Source: Dyadobacter sp. CY347
GTDB lineage: Bacteria > Bacteroidota > Bacteroidia > Cytophagales > Spirosomataceae
Direction: 5' to 3'
NCBI RefSeq assembly: GCF_021502655.1
Contig: NZ_JAKFFT010000002.1
Coordinates: 434,001 to 498,000, forward strand
DNA length: 64,000 bases
Positions within the stretch are counted from its first letter, which is position 1. Every line of letters starts with the position of its first letter. The translations under genes and the position numbers were made by a program. The notes below the pieces were generated by a model that was given only the letters and a program-made list of their open reading frames with translations, was not told the DNA's origin and searched no databases. This document shows positions 60,733 to 64,000 of the stretch, piece after piece.

Positions 60733-61520
60733 TCATCAATCAAAATCTCCCCCTTCAAATATAGCCTCGCCTGCCCACCGATGTGTACGCGTTCGCCGTC
60801 CAGTTCGCATTTGAGGTATCCGCCGCGTTTTGAGAGTTGTTTGGCGGTTAATGTTGTTTTGCCGAGTTTTTCTGCCCAATAAGGGATCAATGTTGTATGA
60901 GCAGAGCCGGTTACGGGATCTTCGTCGATGCCCGATTGCGGGGCGAAGAAGCGTGAAACGAAGTCAACATCCTCGCCGGCAGCCGTAATAATGATGCCCC
61001 GGGCCGGAATGGTTGATAATACAATAATGTCGAAATCCAGGTTCTTAATGACCTCTTCGGATTCCAGAACCACCATATAATCGGTTTTACCCTTATAAAC
61101 TTCCACCATTGTTGTGTCCAGAAGACCTTCTACCAGGGCAGGAGGCGGTACCGCAATGTGATATTGGTCCACAGGGAAATTTAATGTAAGCCAGTCTTCT
61201 TTACAATCCACCTGCAGCTCACCGCTGCGTGACTCAAAACGGATCGATTTTCCTTCGTAACCTTGAATATTAAAAATCACATAAGCAGCAGCCAGTGTTG
61301 CGTGGCCGCAAAGATCAACCTCAACTGAAGGCGTAAACCAGCGGATATGAAAGCCATTTTCATTGGGAACGTAGAATGCAGTTTCTGCCAGGTTATTCTC
61401 AGCAGCAATGTTGAGCATAGTTTCGTCTGCAAGCCACTCATTCAGAGGAACAATCGCAGCAGGGTTTCCACAAAAGAGTTTATCAGTAAACGCATCGATC
61501 TGATATATGGATAGTTTCAT
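60729..61520 (-). CDS. PhzF-family isomerase-like protein
   Basis: Diaminopimelate epimerase-fold protein of 263 residues. Start ATG 61520 (MKLSIYQIDAF); TTG 61526 is an alternative. The signature LCGHATLAAAY and the catalytic Glu in NNLAETAFYV are visible, and DPVTGSAHTTLIPYW is the second-half block. PhzF isomerises dihydro-3-hydroxyanthranilate in phenazine synthesis, but relatives in genomes without phenazine clusters, as here, have unknown substrates. Probably cytoplasmic. Confidence 0.9.
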   Translation of the reverse strand: MKLSIYQIDAFTDKLFCGNPAAIVPLNEWLADETMLNIAAENNLAETAFYVPNENGFHIRWFTPSVEVDLCGHATLAAAYVIFNIQGYEGKSIRFESRSGELQVDCKEDWLTLNFPVDQYHIAVPPPALVEGLLDTTMVEVYKGKTDYMVVLESEEVIKNLDFDIIVLSTIPARGIIITAAGEDVDFVSRFFAPQSGIDEDPVTGSAHTTLIPYWAEKLGKTTLTAKQLSKRGGYLKCELDGERVHIGGQARLYLKGEILIDD

Positions 61521-61647
61521 GTTCAAAAAATGGGGTTAACAATACCAAGGTATTAAAAATATTCTCGATTAGAAGAAGTTGTCTCTGGAAATTTTCAATA
61601 TTATTATTCGAATCAGATAATAATTTCAACAGCGGTTTGTGTGCAAA

Positions 61648-63195
61648 CTAGCACTTTTTGTTTTTCATGCGGAGATAAACGCCATTGGTCCAGCCGAATC
61701 CTTCCTGAACTTCATACTCGCCTCCTCCGGCGATCAGATTGGTGTCTGAAACATTATATTTTTCCAGCAGTTTACCCGAATGCTTAAATTCTTTATCGAC
61801 CAGCGCGATCCATTCTGCGGAGAGCTCATCCGCCGTCCGGTGAAAATTGTAGTTGCGCAAGCCCTTGTAAGTGATCCATTGCAGCGGCGCCCAGCCATTA
61901 GGCGCATCCCACTGCTGTCCCGACCTGATCGTGGTTGTCAGAAGCCCACCTGAACGCATGAAATTGAGCCGGATATACCCGCTCATATAATGCGATTGCG
62001 ACTTGGTTGCCAGCTTGAAATACAATGGAAATGTGCCGGCTAATGTTACGGATTTTGTAAAATCTCTATTTTTGAAATCATAATCCATGAAAAAATTCCG
62101 CGAACCGTCCCAAAAGTAAGTGTGGATAGCAGCTGCCCTCAAACGGGCCTTTTCTTCATACTGCAAGTGCATTTTGGTATTATCATGCAAAAGATAAGCT
62201 TCTGCCAGCGCCTTTTCTAAATGATGCATCAGGCAGTTCAGGTCAACAGGGACGATATCTGTGGTGTGAATGCTCGCAAAATCATTTTCATCCGCAAACC
62301 ATCTGCTGCTGAAATCCCAGCCCGATTCCGCCGCAGCGCGAATGTGCCTGAAAGTGGCTTCCGGAGCAGTTCCGTGTTTGTCCTTTGCCTCGGCACCCAG
62401 TTCCACATCTTCGCGGTAGGATTCCGGTCTTGGAGTGGCCTTATCGTCCCAGTAGCGGTTTAATAATGTGCCATTGGGTAATTTTACCAGTCTTCTGTGC
62501 GCTGTAAAGGACTCGTGTGTTCCGTCGTTTCGCATCCAGTAATCATATTCTTTCTGCAATTGGGGTAAATAGCGTTTCAGGATTTCATTTCCGGCCATAT
62601 CGCTGTATAGCCGCACCATGAGGGAAAAGAATGGCGGTTGCGACCTGGTCAGATAGTAGGTCCTGTTGGCTGTGGGAATGTATCCGAAACTATCGATCAG
62701 ATATGCGAAATTATTGACCATACTCTCGATCAGATCCGTTCGACCGGCTTCTTTCAGGCCGAGCATAGTAAAATAACTGTCCCAATAATAAATTTCCCGG
62801 AAACGTCCGCCGGGAACGACATAGGGAAATGGAAGCGGGATCAGCGAACCGCCACGCTCCTGGTTTTCAGGCTGGCGCGTGAGCACACTCCATAATCTGT
62901 CAATATTTTCCGAGGTGGATGAGCTTTTATCTGCTTGAAAGGTAGACACGATATGCGCCGGCATCCGAAAGTTCTGATCGATAAATGCTTGCAGGTCAAA
63001 ACCTGGCTTGTCGTTTTCCTGATGGTATCTTTCAATGATCAGAACCGGATCTTCCAGCGGAATGGCGTCGGCGAAAGTTTTTGAATCTTCAAAAATATGA
63101 CTGTGCTGGATATCACGAAAGAGCGTCCCGTACAGGTCTTCCGGTGAAACATGTGGTGAACCATACGTGAAGGCAGGAGCAATGAATCCGTACAA
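61648..63195 (-). CDS. treA: Trehalase (GH37)
   Basis: Hydrolyses trehalose to two glucoses. 515 residues. GH37 blocks: PGGRFREIYYWDSYF (128-142), ESGWDFSSRW with catalytic Asp294, QWDAPNGWAP, and GGGEYEVQEGFGWTNGV with a catalytic Glu near 493-498. The only standard start is TTG 63195, 11 bases after the stop of the M28 gene. From there no classical signal peptide appears, so the enzyme may be cytoplasmic. The symbol follows the general trehalase name; treF would be equally apt for a cytoplasmic form. Confidence 0.93.
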   Translation of the reverse strand: MYGFIAPAFTYGSPHVSPEDLYGTLFRDIQHSHIFEDSKTFADAIPLEDPVLIIERYHQENDKPGFDLQAFIDQNFRMPAHIVSTFQADKSSSTSENIDRLWSVLTRQPENQERGGSLIPLPFPYVVPGGRFREIYYWDSYFTMLGLKEAGRTDLIESMVNNFAYLIDSFGYIPTANRTYYLTRSQPPFFSLMVRLYSDMAGNEILKRYLPQLQKEYDYWMRNDGTHESFTAHRRLVKLPNGTLLNRYWDDKATPRPESYREDVELGAEAKDKHGTAPEATFRHIRAAAESGWDFSSRWFADENDFASIHTTDIVPVDLNCLMHHLEKALAEAYLLHDNTKMHLQYEEKARLRAAAIHTYFWDGSRNFFMDYDFKNRDFTKSVTLAGTFPLYFKLATKSQSHYMSGYIRLNFMRSGGLLTTTIRSGQQWDAPNGWAPLQWITYKGLRNYNFHRTADELSAEWIALVDKEFKHSGKLLEKYNVSDTNLIAGGGEYEVQEGFGWTNGVYLRMKNKKC

Positions 63196-63206
63196 ACTTT
63201 TGGTGG

Positions 63207-64000
63207 TTATATTACTGTTGTAAATTTCAGCTTCGGCAGTTTCATCGCATTCTCAATGAGTTGGATCTGAATGCCAAGAATGCCCGCAGCTGCATTATAA
63301 TCTATTTTTTCCGGGTCGTCTGTGGGCTTATGGTAGTCGTCGTGGCCGCCTGTATGAAAGAAAAGCACGGGAATTTTTTTGGCATAAAATGACCCGTGAT
63401 CGGAGCCGCCGCTTCCGGCTTTATCTGTAAAGAACTTGGTCCCGCTTTTTACATCCTTAAATATATCAGGCCATTCTTCACTGGTCCCAAAACCGCCAAT
63501 CCCAACGCCCCGGCTTGCATCATAACGACCAATCATGTCCATATTGGTCATAAAATTGATTTTTTCCAATGGTATCGTAGGATTATTAACAAAATGCCGC
63601 GATCCCAGCAGTCCCAGCTCTTCCGCACCAAATGCAATAAAGAGAAAATTACACGGCTCCCGAACATTGTTTTTGGAAAAATACCGGGCAAGTTCCAGCA
63701 AACCCGCCACGCCCGAAGCATTATCATCGGCTCCGTTATGGATCTGGCCCTCAGGCTTCTCTGCTTTCGAACTTCCTTGTCTGCCCAAGCCCAGGTGATC
63801 AAAATGAGCGCCGATCACAATGGTGTTTGCACCGCCATTATCCAGAAAACCGATCACATTATTGGTTTCGCGCAAACTGTCGGGAACGACAACGCGGCGA
63901 ACTTTGGCAGTAAATGGTTGGTAAAACCCGTTTGTTCCCCTGGGTTGAAGCTTGTATTTTTTGAACTGTTTGGCTACATATTCAGCCGCTTTTTTATTCT
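63207..64000 (-). CDS. M28-family peptidase, C-terminal part
   Basis: Zinc aminopeptidase-type peptidase (M28). The frame is open to the right edge, so the N-terminus is missing. Metal ligands: His in GAHFDHLG, Asp in NGADDNASG, Glu-Glu in FGAEELGLLGS, Asp in NMDMIGR, His in FFHTGGHDDYHKPTD. The upstream visible part (AAEYVAKQFKKYKLQPRG) is the usual start of the catalytic domain. Trehalase follows after 11 bases, so they probably share a transcript. Likely exported, not provable here. Confidence 0.92.
   Translation of the reverse strand, partial: NKKAAEYVAKQFKKYKLQPRGTNGFYQPFTAKVRRVVVPDSLRETNNVIGFLDNGGANTIVIGAHFDHLGLGRQGSSKAEKPEGQIHNGADDNASGVAGLLELARYFSKNNVREPCNFLFIAFGAEELGLLGSRHFVNNPTIPLEKINFMTNMDMIGRYDASRGVGIGGFGTSEEWPDIFKDVKSGTKFFTDKAGSGGSDHGSFYAKKIPVLFFHTGGHDDYHKPTDDPEKIDYNAAAGILGIQIQLIENAMKLPKLKFTTVI

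Noticed and set aside
1..64000. CRISPR array, phage, insertion sequence or tRNA genes
   Set aside because: No regularly spaced direct repeats, transposase or phage proteins, or cloverleaf-like sequence were seen in the gaps by eye.

Overview
The window reads as ordinary chromosome of a Bacteroidota bacterium, most likely order Cytophagales and plausibly Dyadobacter or a near relative (inference, no database search). The evidence is SusC/SusD pairs, an ECF sigma/FecR/STN-SusC cascade, a gliding-type CHU_C C-terminal domain on a huge secreted protein (type IX secretion), DUF5686, DUF4920 and DUF5618 families, a YoeB toxin with a Bacteroidota-type antitoxin, and several exact TAnnTTTG -7 boxes, the promoter element of this phylum. 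No rRNA, tRNA, CRISPR, phage or transposase gene was seen.

Layout. 1-2134: 5' part of a SusC receptor leaving the window on the left. 2566-3894: exported M20 amidohydrolase. 3902-11883: a minus-strand run of a 2OG-Fe(II) oxygenase, chromate transporter, NagZ-like GH3/beta-lactamase-fold fusion, DUF721 protein, antitoxin and toxin, LD-carboxypeptidase and short-chain dehydrogenase. Two members act on peptidoglycan fragments. 12029-19430: a nutrient-uptake locus of ECF sigma factor, FecR anti-sigma, SusC with signalling STN domain, and SusD, with twin hairpins between fecR and susC. 19440-20570: a TIM-barrel isomerase bracketed by two REP-like palindromic elements. 20609-23345: paired M16 proteases, one active and one lacking zinc ligands. 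23441-25945: endonuclease/phosphatase-fold protein overlapping tail-to-tail with a FAN1-like nuclease.

26213-34530: housekeeping and envelope genes (pgk, TonB receptor, cold-shock protein, guaA, a 54-residue DUF1328 protein, M1 peptidase). 34534-39079: DUF5686 protein, DsbA/FrnE-like oxidoreductase, and a nitroreductase/HxlR divergent pair. 39118-40617: an AT-rich two-lipoprotein locus, the most foreign-looking coding segment. 40897-51053: fbaA, a CBS/CorC membrane protein, a PER/CfxA-type class A beta-lactamase, an orphan ABC ATPase, the 1150-residue T9SS-type protein, DUF4920, and a double SGNH esterase. 51060-57787: menA, DUF5618, glutathione peroxidase, argS, an unrecognised exported protein, pyrR and pth. 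57788-58391: a gene-free AT-rich gap ending in a plus-oriented terminator. 58392-64000: OmpA-type protein, EamA transporter, PhzF protein, GH37 trehalase and a partial M28 peptidase.

Most genes are familiar families. The strongest candidates for something less described are the DUF6973-like lipoprotein pair, the twin hairpins with identical loops, the orphan transcript region at 58050-58400, and the coupling of a toxin-antitoxin pair to ldcA. None is proven to be a new system.
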